Shown: positions 38,065 through 50,874, numbered from the stretch's first letter. The stretch is DNA of 64,000 nucleotides from Nautilus pompilius (GCA_018389105.1 JACATO010000121.1:2262001-2326000), one strand, 5' to 3'. Notes: generated from the letters alone by a model not told the origin. A program made the numbers and translations.

Positions 38065-38588
38065 GTGGAGGGAATTGTAGTGACACGAGGTGAGGTAGGA
38101 CGTCGATCGCCAACAATAAATATTATTCCGCTTACACAAGTCTTCAACTCAGAATTTCAGGTAACTCATCCCATCTCGATTCCTCCTCCTCAAAGACTGA
38201 AATGCCCGAAAGCTTGGGAATACTTCTCAGCGACCAAAAGGGATGAGATAAAAGCGCGACTCTTCAGCAAAGATGCTGCTAGCGTTGATAGGATTCTCCG
38301 AGATCTTTTCAAGCGGACGAAATTCAACCTGAACAGAGTTTTTCTTCAACAACAAAGGATGAATGTGAGAGCTATGTGGATCTGGAAATTTTGGAGCAGT
38401 ACCCCCAAACCCATAGATTTTTTTGGAGCTCTTCGAGACTCGAAAAACTGAAACCTATTGCAATCAAGATATACTCCAATACCCGCCTCTGGCATTCGCT
38501 GCCAGAAGAATTTTTCTCGATCATCGCTTACGCTATCGAAATTGAGAAACTAAGGGGACTAAGACTACAACGATTACGGCGGGCATGA
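38065..38588 (+). other. two overlapping frames, unrecognised
   Basis: A 128-codon frame (38065-38451) is overlapped by a second in another phase that ends at 38588. The first includes CPKAWEYFSATKRDEIKARL and DRILRDLFKRTKFNLNRVFL; the second includes LWHSLPEEFFSIIAYAIEIE. Both look protein-like in composition (amphipathic, charged), unlike the surrounding noise frames. I do not recognise the product. A decayed element next to the MULE relic is possible. Confidence 0.3.
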
Positions 38589-39099
38589 TAGCAAACGATT
38601 TTTACTCATTTAATAATAAATGAATTGTTCTAAAATATCTCTTGTTTAAATCCGTTTTACAGATACGGATCGGTTCGTCGCTTATCAAAGCCGGTGCGTG
38701 TCGAGTTCCGATGCAGGAATTTCTCGAATGTATTTCCACTGATATAAAGATGCTTTTTTATATACGAAGTCGATAGGTTGTGTCTCGCTACCCGTTGACA
38801 TGGTTCTCTCAGAGGTGTTTTCATTGAATCATCTGTAAACTGTCAAGCTTTCCACTAGTAATAACAAAAACGATTAGTGTGCAATATCGATATAATGATG
38901 GAAAACTTTAGAACTTTAGGTAATACAATATGCTTTGCGTGCCCATTGTCTAACTCTGAAACGATTGCTGGAGTTCATCAATGTGGGGTCGACAGCCCTG
39001 TCGGTGAGCGGCGAATGTTCGTAGCCCGCGGAGTTTATTAATACAAATCGAGGCGGTCGGGAACTACTCTTCAAAGGTTTTACCTACATTCTCGATAGA

Positions 39100-40165
39100 A
39101 CAATAGTCGGTCAACTATTGTAGGAGTGAAAAGAGGACAGTGTGCATTGCAAGACAGACAACGAGTAACGACGTCTTGAGAAATCAACTATCTGATCCAG
39201 CAAGGTAACATGTTGTGAGGATGGTATCTACCATCGAATCGGACGAACCGACAAGCAGCGTCGTCCGCTACTGTACTCTAAATTTCCCACCAGCTGCTGC
39301 AAGTTTGCTCCCGAAAAGGGGTTCTTTAATATGAATGGTACGACGAAAGCGGCAAGCTTCCGATGGTGAAGATATTCCTGATAAATTACACCGGACTACC
39401 CGAGGTGGTCATTTTTTCTCTCTTCATGACGATAATCTGGGTTTGTAATTCTTCGCAACAGACGATAATCTCCGGATTCTATCGTCATATCGATATTGGT
39501 TCTGCGATAGGACATTTGACGGTGCGCCGGAAAAATACCAGCTATACACCATGGATGCAATAGCAGATGAGATCAGGAGAATCTTGTCTATTCAAACGCC
39601 CGGAACAAGGACCAACCTATGATCAGGTGTTTTTTATTTGAAAAGTCGACAAAGCAATCTTGACCCGATATCTGTGGCTATTGACTTTAGCAAGCTGTGA
39701 TTCAGTCTCTTAGAAACCACTTCTGTAGTTCCTCCTACCCAAGTATTTGATGCATTTAACCAGCTTGTGCAATTATTGGATGAAGAAATTGATGATATTC
39801 TCTGGGACGACTTTTCTTTTTTTTTTCGGATGACATCGATTGGAATAATTCAACGAGGCCGTCGTCGCAGACCTTTCTTTGCTATCGATCCGTGGAATGT
39901 GTACGGCTAGTGGAAAATGACTTGCCAACGCACAATTAAGAGAGATGGTTGTCGTCATCATGCCTTCGACCAACGTGTTCGTGTCATACATCCTACACTC
40001 CGCGGGCTCGTGATGACACTCCGAAATGAACAGGGTGCTAACGAACTTCTATTAGAACAACTTTCTGCCGGCATTCCCGTTTTGTCTGCGATTAAAAGCG
40101 ATCATGGCAAGATTAGAATAATTCGAGAATATTGTGCACTATCTGGCCATCGCTGCTCATAACTC
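39100..40165 (+). mobile_element. MULE (Mutator-like) DNA transposon relic
   Basis: Plus-strand frames show, in order, TYDQVF, YLKSRQSNLDPISVAIDF (the segment before and at the first catalytic Asp in MULE transposases), VPPTQVFDAFNQLVQLLDEE, DPWNVYG and VENDLPTHN in successive frames, then HHAFDQRVRVIHPTLRGLVM and TLRNEQGANELLLEQLSAG. The last three correspond to the MULE C-terminal region (family: WNVYERV, RTNNHVEGWHRSLNRS, HPSIWKLI, LRKEQ). Several frame changes and stops separate them. I could not define terminal inverted repeats, so the left limit is approximate. Confidence 0.6.
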
Positions 40166-40169
40166 GTAA

Positions 40170-41440
40170 AAGTGTGATTTTAAAATTAAACTATTTTAAC
40201 ATTTTGTAAAACATAGCATGATATTGTTATAGATGGAAAAAAAAATCAATTTTACTTAATATATCCTAATAAAAGGTCCGGACGCCTGTATAATGAAGTC
40301 AACTGGCTCAGCCCAAAACTTAATTTTCCATGGAAGAAAGAGAAAAACTAAGGATCCTGAAAATAATTACTGTTTCAGGAGTTTAGAACAAACCCGTTCT
40401 TGACACATATCCAATTAATTGCTAATTACGTTTCCTCTGCATCAGCTTCTCAACCTCTATGTAACTTGGTTAAGAGAAGTTGGACTGATTGCTCTAGTTG
40501 CTGGGATAGAAACCATCGCTTAGATACAGTAACAGAAATAACCAAAAAAAGCCGACTTGACCACGCCAAACATCTCGGAGCAATGGTGTAGTGTATTGTA
40601 GTCGGATGGAAGTCGCTTTAAAGTATTTATTTCAAGAAATGGTATATTGCCAGAAGAAAAGCTGCTGAAAAGAAGCTTGATGGTGAAAATGTGAAATATC
40701 GTGTTTCGCTGGTTATTTGGCTGTTGATGAAGCTGATGGCATTCTCACAAAAAAGAGATATCACATGCAATTCCATCATAGTGTCCTTTGATAGGTCGCT
40801 TATCTGCCAGAAGGCAATGAATTCTATGAAGCTTAGTGCAGAGCTCGTTGCACAATTCTTACTAGGATAAAATATTGAAAGGGGAATGGAGGGGTTTACA
40901 AAACATTAGTTTGAAAAGTTAATAACCAGGATGCCAAAAGATGGGCAGTAGTTACTCCTGTGAAGGATGCTGTTTAGATGGAAAAATCTTGAAACGATAA
41001 CAACACAATTAATGGATGGTATGTTCTGGTTCGTGGTTTATCAGATCGTTAACGTTTCGTCCCTAATTTACTCAGGTACTTAGCAGTTTAAACCCAAAAT
41101 ATAAATTAAATTTACCACTGAAGAAGGTAAGAAGCTATTATGGATCACACAAAGCTCTCTCTCGTCAGAAATATTATAGTATAGGTTCCAAAAGTTTTAT
41201 TTATCTTTTTACCCCCATAAATTCTAATAGGGAAAAGAGATCTTCATTACAAACTTAATGTTCACGTAATTCATTAAGTCTTCTTATTCTATTAACTCGT
41301 TACCTCGATCATCTTTATAGGGCTTTTAAAATGTCAATGGCCACGACAGCATCAACTTTCATTTCTACACCTTTGCCGTGGTGTTCAGAAATGACTTTAC
41401 CGTATAGTGCTCATGTTGCTTACGTCATTTCCTTTATTAA
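40170..41440. other. upstream of the methyltransferase gene, no gene recognised
   Basis: A 63-codon frame at 40400-40591 (PLCNLVKRSWTDCSSCWDRN) looks protein-like but is unassigned. Otherwise AT-rich sequence. Confidence 0.35.
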
Positions 41441-41448
41441 AGACCAAG

Positions 41449-41627
41449 ATGGCAGGTCACAAAGCCGAAGAGTATATTGAAAGTCATGACGAGAAGGACG
41501 CCGGCGCCTACAAGGCAAACTACGGCGTGCATAAAGAAGGGATGACTAGGAAGGAGATGGCCGAGTACTATTCAGAGTGGGCACACAATGGAAAATACGA
41601 ACAGGTTGGGACCCATTTCTGTTATTT

Positions 41628-41677
<50 letters not shown>

Positions 41678-41678
41678 A

Positions 41679-41714
<36 letters not shown>

Positions 41715-41790
41715 AGAGAGATGGAGAGAGAGAGAGAGGAGAGAGAGAGGAGAGATGGAGAGAGAGAGAGATGGAGAGAGAGAGATGGAG

Positions 41791-41825
<35 letters not shown>

Positions 41826-41830
41826 TGGAG

Positions 41831-41872
<42 letters not shown>

Positions 41873-44800
41873 AGAACTTAAAAAAATATAGGTGGACATG
41901 ACAAATGCCACTCTTTAGGTGTTAAGATTGCAACAATCATTCTTTTAATGAATTTTCAAAAACGAAGTGAATCAAACGAGTACTTTAGTAACGAAAAGAA
42001 TAGCAAGATATTTTGTAAAAGGTTTTCTTAAATATTTTATCTGATATTGGCGCAAAAACATAACAACACGAAAACACGAACCTAACCACACTAGAGTGCA
42101 CACAGATAATTTGTGCAATATCTTTATGCTTTTTAAAATAAATACATTCAGTGAAACTAAATATTATGACAAATTTGTTAATTTATTTATACTATAAGAA
42201 TACAAAATGTTGTTTTGAAGTTTAACTATAAAACGTTGTTGTTTGTTAGTTTTAAGAATTAATAACCTTTTCAGAATTTTTCCCTTGCGATTTTAAGTCA
42301 TATTTTTAAACAATCAATTAAGCAATCATTTTCTTTTTTTACTTATTAACAATATCTTCTTTTAATATGTAGATTTGAACCGGTGTTATTACGTTCACTA
42401 TTCGTTAACTCGTGTAGTAGACATATCTTTTCTTCAGCGAGCCACCCGCGACCTACCTACTGACAATAAAGGTGCCAGTTATCTATCACCTGGATGGTTG
42501 GCATCGCCGATTTCACTTTATGTCAAATGATATCCGCAGAAAGAATTACCGATTAACAGCAGCTGTTTCAATACGAAAATAAAATGTCAGTCCATTTAAC
42601 GTTGTTCACTTTCAATGTGAAATAAAAGGCTGACTTAACCGTGTCCTCAGGTTGTTTGCGTTGCTTGGCTTACACGAAGTAAGAAAATTGTCTGAGGTTA
42701 TTTTAAAATTACTTAGAGCTCTCTAGTGCTGCTCTCGCCGAGCGCTTCTCTGGAATACTTAGATATCAGAATTCTTTTTAAACGATGAATATTCACTTTT
42801 TTAATGTGAGCATCGTTGATGACTGACCAGTTGTTCTGCTTCCTACTGTTCTAGTCTCCTTCTAGTAAACGCTTACTCATTAATGTAGGAGACTTTGCGC
42901 TTCAGGAACGTTGTTGTAATCATTTATCATCAAAAACGAAATTTACGTAAACAAAAGGAATGCAAAGTCTCGTGGTTGAATTAGATGACAAGGGAGGGGA
43001 CCATGTAACAAAGATTGGGTCCAAATTGCTCTCTTTTGGGTCGAGGTACTCAGACTCTTTCTGCGGTCCTCTGTCATGGCTCTATTAACATTCCTTGGAT
43101 TTTAACTCTTTTAACCCATGCCCTGTTTTGTTTTGTTTTCTTAAACATCCGCTACTCCAAAAGGTTCAATCCAGATTTCGCACATGTCACAATTCTAATA
43201 TGGCGGATTTAACGATTATAAACCAGCCCGGCTTCCCAGATATCAAGATTCCAATATGGCGGAGCGGAAAAGACTACAGCCTCCTCCATAAGCACTTCTC
43301 ACGTTTTGTCCACCATTGTCTATATAAAAAGTAATGATTTTAATTATCTTGTTTTTATTTATCTGTTCGATTTGTGTAGGACCTGTGCCCTTCGAGGTAC
43401 CGAGGTCCTTTCATAGCTGCGGAGGCTCTCGATGGCATCTACGGCTCAGACAGGGAACATATCAGGATTCTGGATGTCGCCGCCGGCACAGGTCGGCTTG
43501 GAGAGGAGGTGAGATCTTTAAAACATTCGGCAGACAACAAAATGCTTGTTAATGTCCACTGTCGTTTGTCAATTTGTAACTGTTTCCAGTAATTCCCTTC
43601 AGGCTCTTGTAGTCTTTTGTGCTTTCTGTTCTCTGCTGCTCTTGCTGCAGATATTATCACTCATAATAACTAATTCTTAAAGTGGTTATTCTTGATATAC
43701 TTAAAGCTGCCTTCACTCTTTAAACTCGTGTGTGAGAAAGAGCGGCGATCGTTTACAAAACCATCTCCTTTTATATACAAATTTTAGAACAGTGTGAAAC
43801 CCCTGTTTAACCCTTCATATACAAGGGAGTATTTGTTCTCCAGCCCATAAGCACCAGGTTATACTCCTAACAGGCTGCTTATTTAGTCAACATTTGTAAT
43901 GCAAAACCTAGGAGACGGATTTGATGTCACGAAATTGAAGATTAACGAGAAAGGTATTGTATTGCCACGGCCTCTATGGCTCAGCTTAATCTGTGCTGAG
44001 GAATACAGATATTGAAGGCTTATAGGGTGACGAAGGAGTCACCAGAGAGTTAACGTAGTAGGCTGGTTACAGTGTAAGTAATATAACTTCGGAAATTCTT
44101 TCTTTTAGATGTTGGCCGCCTCTCTACAGTTGGGAGACGTGCCGGGTGTTCAACTTACATATTTGCTATGGTTCAATAAATTCAAGACAAATAAATAAAT
44201 ATTATACGGTGCTTGTAACTAATCTCATAATAATAATATTATTATTATTCCGTTTTTCGTTTGTTTTTTCTCCTAGTTAGTGAAGTACGGCTTCAAGAAC
44301 ATCGATGCTCTTGATCCATCGCAGGGGATGCTAAACGAAGCAAAAAAGAAAAACATTTACACAAATTTATACTGCGAATTTATTGACGATAACCGGCTTC
44401 CGATCAACGACGGTGAGTCACAGCATGTTGTTTATCCGACAGAATAACACGTAAAAACTAGTGTAAATATAATCTATTCTGAAGCCATTGCGATTTAATA
44501 GTATCAAAATAGCGCGAATGCGAGAGCATAACTAAGGTAGACAGTGAATGGAATCATTCTCAATCGTCAGGTTTTTGTTGCAGATCAATAGCAGAGCAGT
44601 TTGACTTCCTAAAGCATTTAAATAATTTCCTTCATAATATGAATCTACGGGGCTTGAACCTGTGGCCAGAAGTATTTATTGTCTCCCGTAAATCAACAAT
44701 TTTCTTTAAACTTAGAAATCTGAATAATTACAGGATCGGAGCTGCTTCATTCAGTTTCTGACATAATTATCCAATATCTCTTCTGGCCTTAAAGTTGTAA

Positions 44801-45831
44801 TCCTCATAATAGCAGGAAAAACAAAGCAGAATTATTGCCACAAACTGCACAAGTACTGGTTAACGAGGAAGAGGGAGAAAGGACCCATTGTACTTTATTT
44901 GAAATTTGTATTTCGTGAAGATTAAGAGTTCAACTTTTTCTTGCCAAAACTGAGGCTTCGTTTGTTTGTCTTTCTCTCTACAGATGAGTACGATGCGATT
45001 GTCGTTGCAGGAGGAATGGGAGAAGGTCACATTCCCACTATTGCTTTGAATGAAATGACGAGAATTGTGAAGCCAGGTGAGTGATGGAATGTCCGATTTT
45101 GACATATTGTCACCGGCTATTGATCAGGGTGAGCTCGCCTAAAGACGGGATCCCTGCTTCAGAAACCCTTACCGGATACAACCAATTCCGAGAGAAAAAT
45201 TAGTCAAAACAACGGAAACCAGCAACGGAAGGATTCAAGCAAAAGTCCAAAGGCTAAGACGATGTCAAAAGCGACGTAGACGTAGATGCTACTATCAACA
45301 CAAAACATTTTTAGTAAAGCTAAACAGTTTTATAAATCTATGGGAAAACATCACCAAAGAAGGAAGATGTTGAATCGTTTTGGAAGTTGATGCTCTTCAA
45401 TAAAGAGAATTTTGCAAAGAATTCTGAGATAAATAATCATATCCAAAACATACATAGCAGCAATAAAACGATTGAAACCGTACTGCGAGTATTAAATAAA
45501 TGTTTATTTTTCACTATAAATTTAAGAATCCATTTAACAATCCTATTGTGACAGGTGACCTACTGCTTTAAGAAATCATTTTTGTCAGATAGATTGAAAT
45601 GTTCTATGATCACGTGAAGCCTTGGACATCTCTTTCTGTTTCTTTGTAGGTGGATTTGTATGCCTAGTGATGAGAGAAGAATACCTGTCGTACGTGGAAG
45701 ATTACAAAAATTTGGAGCAGACAATGAAGAAAATAGAAAGTGATGGAAAATGGAAATTGTCGTCTCGTCACAAAGTGCCTTTCTACTCCTTCAACAAGCC
45801 AGGTGTAGTTTTTACATTCCAAGTCTGCTAG
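41449..45831 (+). CDS. METTL27-like SAM-dependent methyltransferase, copy A
   Basis: Five exons, 41449-41604, 43380-43508, 44277-44412, 44984-45076 and 45650-45831, join in phase to 231 residues; all junctions are GT-AG. The fold is a class I methyltransferase: motif I at residues 82-95 (ILDVAAGTGRLGEE), the acidic end of strand 2 at D108 (IDALDPSQGML), the YDAIVVAGGMGEGHI strand at 143-157, and IVKPGGFVCLVMREEY from 168. Exon 1 encodes YYSEWAHNGKYEQ just before the catalytic core, matching the YDxWAxxYDxD entry of METTL27 (WBSCR27). Human METTL27 has 245 residues and an uncertain substrate. The first ATG of the longer open frame is 41407; I chose 41449 because it aligns with copy B, where exon 1 has the same 156-base length. 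A long GA microsatellite begins 23 bases after the exon 1 donor. Confidence 0.92.
41628..41875. repeat. (GA)n microsatellite in intron 1 of copy A
   Basis: About 250 bases of GA with scattered GAGG and GATGG interruptions, beginning almost at the exon 1 donor. Frames through it are low complexity. Confidence 0.95.
43190..43330 (+). promoter_or_regulatory. possible internal promoter ahead of exon 2, copy A
   Basis: Two AATATGGCGGA/CAATATGGCGGA strings, close to the YY1 consensus, lie at about 43196 and 43250; a TATATAAAA run is at 43321. Exon 2 begins at 43380. Copy B has the same motifs at the matching positions (about 60965, 61020 and 61089). A transcript starting here would lack exon 1. 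Motif matches of this size can occur by chance. Confidence 0.25.
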
Positions 45832-46200
45832 GACTTTCTTCCATATCACCTACTGCATCTTTGTTTAATTTGGACCAGAGATTATTTGTGATGTATTTCT
45901 AATCGTCTTATTTAAACATTGTCCTTCTGCCTTCCAATTTTTTTAAGTAAACAAGCAAGTATAGTTTCACATAATAAGAGCTTTTTGACAAATACTTTGA
46001 AAACGTCCATTAAGAAAATTCTGAGATATATTTGTAGTAAAGGCAGAACGAAGTTGTTCATATTACTGCCACCAGTCTTATTGTATTCCGTCTATAATTC
46101 TTACGGTTTTTTTCAAAACATTTAAATTAGAACAATTTTGAGAGAAATGGCCGCTCTGTTCATTATGAAATATAGTAAACGACAGATCGAAACCAAATGA

Positions 46201-46206
46201 AATAAA
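46201..46206 (+). promoter_or_regulatory. candidate poly(A) signal of copy A
   Basis: AATAAA 370 bases after the copy A stop. The same signal is kept in copy B at 63947-63952. Confidence 0.45.
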
Positions 46207-46254
46207 TGGTTTATAATTAAAGTTTTCGTCCGCAGTGCGATATTAATAGAAGAT

Positions 46255-49200
46255 TTGTTTTTGTTTTGTTTTTTACTTCACTGAAATTCGGCTTTGCGAA
46301 CATCGTGGTAACTCAAACACGTCATCTCTTTATCTCGTTGTGGGAACAGCGGTGCCATAAGTCAGCGAAAGTTTGGTTTAATCTGACCTCTGACCTCTCG
46401 ACCTAATGTTGCTTTCGACTCAATGACTGGGCGGAAAACGTCAGATAAGATCATACCCGTCCAGTTAACTCGGAATCGTTTGACCATTTTCGTTTAGACT
46501 GCAAGCCGCGGTTCTCATCAATAGTCGGGTTAAAACTGGTGTGGTTGGCTGGCATATTTACGTACGATGACCGAACCTGGTCAGAAGCCTTTACCATGGA
46601 GACCCGCCATTAGTTCGTGGTTTGGTTGGTCATCACTTGAGTTTCGGTTACATCACCAAAACACGGAATCTGTTTAAATCTTTCCATCTGGGGTTAACTT
46701 TCTTTTTTATTTCATTATTTTGAAATATCTCAAATTTACTCAGGTTGTCGTTAAATGGCTTTACATATTTTCGAAGATATATATGTATAAACGGGGTTTT
46801 ATAAAAATAAAAGAAATTGAATACAACAGGGAAAAGGGAACTGTTAAAAAATCTGGCTATCTTTGGGGAAAGTGTTAACACAGTAATAGGCTGAATATTT
46901 CAACTGTTTTCAGTGTCATATTTCTGTTTTAACAGTGTATAAAGATTCCATTCTTAAGAAATTAGACTGAGAAGGTTAAATCTAAAAAAAAAAATCGTTG
47001 CTTTTATTGTACATTATTTTTGGCATTTGGTATCTTTTATGCTTGTCGACATTTTTGAAATTTTAAATCAACTTTGTACCAATTCAGGAAAACGAGATGC
47101 TTATATTTTTTAACTGTTAATAAAGAATATATTGTCATGTTTGCTTTTCTGTTTATGTCGATATTTTTTTAGTGAATAGAATTTTATCGAAAATACAACC
47201 ATAAGATTAAATGATTGAAATATAAACCTTGAGTGAGAAGGTTGTACGCATTTAAAATTACAGTAATACCCCGTTGAAAGCTGATCCGCTATTAAGCTGT
47301 TGGTTTTGTTTTTTTAAAATTCTATGAAGTAAAAAAAATGGCGAATTCGAATGAACCGGGCGCAGTGGCCATCTTTGTTTACGCTTGCTGAGCCAATGAC
47401 AAGCGGCGTATTAGATCGCTCTGAGCCAATCAGTACTTTTCTGCTTCAGCCTGGACTCGAATGCACCTACCTGTACTGTCATCACTCAAAGGGGTGGCGC
47501 TTGCACTTAATAAATGGTATTGTGTGTTTGCATGTACTCAGGTTTATTCTTTAATCAATTGTTTATGTTAACCAGTAGCTAAAATAAGCCGTCATGTATC
47601 ACTCATAGGTAAAACATAGCACCGGACGGGACGCATCTGATAATGACCCTATTGAAAGCTGATTTGCTGAGGAACGCACCCTGAACTTTCACCGGGACCG
47701 AATGGGCTACTTGCCAAGAATCAAGATTTATAAATCTTTCTCTCTTTTATGAATTATTGGATCCATTCATAATTTCTTAGACTTAAAATTATCCCTAACC
47801 TTAAAACAAAACAAAAAGGAATAGAAAAAAGACCTATTTCCTTCCCCGTAGTTCTATTTTAATAGATAATCGATAAAAGTTTTATTCTAAAGATATTTCG
47901 AATAATTATTTGTTTTACCATGAAATACATATGCATTTGTTTGTTCATTAACATTTGAAAAAAATATGTTTATATTTCTCTTCTCTGTCGTTCGAAGCAG
48001 CTTTATTAATCTGTTGGTAAAATTCCCCATGAAAAAAAAAAAACAAAAACAACAGCAAAACCTTATGATAATTGAATGTCTTTTAAGTAGTGCTACAATA
48101 ATGACTAACTATTCTATTACAACCTACGGGGAGAGCAACATCAGCGTGGCTCTCTTCGAAGATACCAAGTAATTATGAGATGTGCCAATTAGATGTCTAC
48201 GTATTCTGCACACTAGCTGCCATTGAGATGACTGAGTGATATAAAATTTATCCTTACAACATTAGCTGATTATAACTAGAGAAGACCAGAACTGGTTATT
48301 AAATATTTAAGCTGTTACCGTGGCAGTATTTCCCAATTAAACTTATAATTGACATTATAGGCTTTGACTTACGCCGATTAGAACTCATCCATGAGATGAA
48401 TTAATAATAACTGAGCCCAATCTACCCTGTGCATCATTATTTCTTAATGAAGCTCTGTTATAAACCAGTGTAAAGAACAACATATTCCATTTGAATTTAG
48501 CTTATTGGAAAAGTTCCAATTCTGCGACAGGTTGTAGGAGTGGAATATTCCGTGACCTTGATGAAGGCGAATCCTACCATCAAGAACCTTCATGGATCTT
48601 GACTTCACGAATTTCCACAGCATTTGAGCTCGCTTTCTGTTCAGGCAAGTAGTCTAACAGTGAAATCGGCGCATTGAATTCTAGTATGCTATAAATTCTT
48701 CCATAGCGCTTCGCTCTGTTTAATGCTAGCTATTTGCTTTACAATTACTTTCAAATTCAACCGCGCTACAATGCAAAGAGAAATTGACGGATGATGTCGC
48801 CATGGCTGATATCCAGTTGGCGACCAGTATTTTGACCAAAGAGTTCAGTTCGTTTCAATCCAATGGTCTGCCATCTCTGTGTTTTCTTAAAGCTTTTATT
48901 CAAACTCTAATGGGACACGCGGATTTACGGTACATTGCCATCCATGTTCATATTCCGGTTACTCTCCGTAAAAACCATGGTGTCAGTGGAAGTTTGGGTT
49001 AAGTTAAATTGTTGAGCAAGAAACAAAATGGCTTGTCTGCACGATGCCAGTCTAAAAATAATTGGAGAAAAACTGACATCGTTAGAAAACACTTTAATAG
49101 CATGTTTGGCAACTACTGACATCAGTGGAAGCCTGTAGACACTTTGATATCGACCAGGTCAGACGAACCAGCTGTTATGTCAGATGTGTAAACAAAGAGC

Positions 49201-50420
49201 AACACTGATAACATGTACACGTTGGGACGGACGTCGTCATCTATTGGTCCAGAGACTGGTCTCTGGATAAAACACTCCATCTTATTGATTGGAGAATCAA
49301 TTCTTCAGCCATTACAATCAGTCAAGCAGCAGTCGCCACAAAATCAGTCATGCTAAGTAATGGCTCCGTTAGCAAACAGTTATCAGACTTATCTACACAT
49401 TACAGCCAGTCCTTTGTTGATATCCTGAAATAATCGAAACTCATCAGTAGAACAAACAAAGAACCGGTGAATCAACTCCCAGCTGTGATGATGATGTCAC
49501 CCATTGCATGTACAACTGTCGGTGGTGTCGTTGTAGCGTGGTGCGCAGCATTGGTATTCTGGACCGCAGACCACTGCCATAAACCCAGTTCCAAAACTGT
49601 GATGAAATTCTAACGTCTGTTTCTCTCTGCAAGCTATTTAAAAAATAAAATGCTTATTGATAGACGGTATCTTCTGACCACAAGTTAACGATCCTCGGGA
49701 GTTGGGGTAGCTTCTGTCGAATTGAATGAGATCTCTGCGTAAACTGCCCAGTCAGATGGCACACTGCTCGTGCCCTGAAAACGACACTTTTATGACGGGC
49801 AGTCTGGTTCATTCATCTTTGGAATAGCCAAAATGGCATAAGCCACCTTATTGTGTCCTAAATTACGCCCAGGCATACCTAAACTGACTTTCCCTACAGG
49901 TGTGGCCAGTTTATAGAGGATGTAGGCGGATAAACTCCCAGAAGTAATTTCTAGATTAGTTTCTGACGTCGCTCAGCTCTGGAGAAAACGACTGTAGCAT
50001 CGCATGGTGTAGGTGCATCGCCTTGTTCAGGTGCCTTCCCTCAATAAGCCGATTGCCTTGAACATGAACACGTTCTACGGGACCATACAAATAGTGAAGG
50101 CTTGAAAACGTTTCTTTATTCCTTTGTACACAGTATATAATGCAATTCTAGGCAAATTTGGATATTCATATGTTTTACACAGCCAGGAGATAATTCAAAA
50201 ATAAACTTACAAAACCAGAAAAATAGAATGCATTATTTATCATTGTTTTGCTTCAGGTAAAGGCACTGGCGATGAACAAAGTAGTTGAAAATTTTGCGGA
50301 TTTAACGCAATGAATTTAGCGAAAATACAGGTTCAGCACTAAGAATAAACAATATCAGGGTGGATAAAGGAGTTTGTTGTACTGATGATTTCTAGAGTCA
50401 GTTTTTGTCTCACTCTTTGT
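46255..50420. other. between the methyltransferase copies, no gene recognised
   Basis: About 4.2 kb. Near 47266-47300 there is CAGTAATACCCCGTTGAAAG, which recalls the ends of pogo/Tigger-type elements, and the string TTGAAAGCTGAT recurs at about 47650; no full element can be drawn. Frames at 48784-49002 and 49444-49632 are unassigned. Confidence 0.35.
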
Positions 50421-50608
50421 AATGACGTCACCTCTCTCTCTCTCTCGTACTGATGTCGTCATCTCTCTCGTACTGACGTCACCTCTCTCTCTCTCTCGTA
50501 CTGATGTCGTCATCTCTCTCGTACTGACGTCATCTCTCTCTCTCGTACTGATGTCGTCATCTCTCTCGTACTGACGTCATCTCTCTCTCTCTCTCTCCCT
50601 CCCTCCCT
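50421..50608. repeat. GA minisatellite with TGACGTCA spacers, locus 3 (inverted)
   Basis: The same family as the 28.6-kb locus, read on the other strand: (CT)n runs separated by CGTACTGACGTCA and CGTACTGATGTCGTCA alternately. About eight spacers are present, of which several keep the palindrome TGACGTCA. It lies about 270 bases left of the piggyBac element. Confidence 0.95.
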
Positions 50609-50874
50609 TACAATCACCTAAGGAAAAAAATGTAACATAGGTCTAATGCATTTTAATTTTAAAATAACGATGACTAATAAAAGAACAGAGGAGAGAAGCC
50701 TGTGTCAGGCTTCGTTTAATATTTATTTATTTACTGTGAATGTAACCATTTTATTTAATTTCTTCGTTATGTTGAAGCTTAAATATCGTATGGTGGCCAT
50801 TTTTACCAAGACTTTCTGTTTAGTGGATTACACATGAAAAAAGAACAAGGTTTGCTAATTAGTAAAACAGCCTG

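Larger units (their letters stand above)
42600..46254 (+). repeat. segmental duplication block, copy A
   Basis: This block recurs at 60369-64000 in the same orientation, near-identical base for base, covering the 3' part of intron 1, exons 2-5, the remaining introns and the 3' flank. It begins at CGTTGTTCACTTTCAATGTG. Offset changes show only a few indels: one base near 42800, about 39 bases lost from copy B in intron 2 (around 43940-44070), and 18 bases gained by copy B in intron 4. The matching end is cut by the window, so 46254 is only the last comparable base. Confidence 0.95.

Noticed and set aside
41607-41911. Glu/Arg-rich frames just after exon 1 of copy A
   Set aside because: They run through the GA microsatellite in intron 1; the exon 1 donor and the match to copy B show that this is intron.
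43015-43334. Small frames conserved between the two duplication blocks (65 and 79 codons)
   Set aside because: Conservation is explained by the recent duplication; differences between copies include replacement changes, and there is no independent coding support.
46590-46610. X-box-like (RFX) motif TTTACCATGGAGACC
   Set aside because: Only a half match to the consensus and far from the ciliary gene BBIP1; probably chance.
47266-47670. Possible pogo/Tigger-type non-autonomous element
   Set aside because: One end-like string and a partial repeat of TTGAAAGCTGAT, but no matching inverted end and no target duplication.
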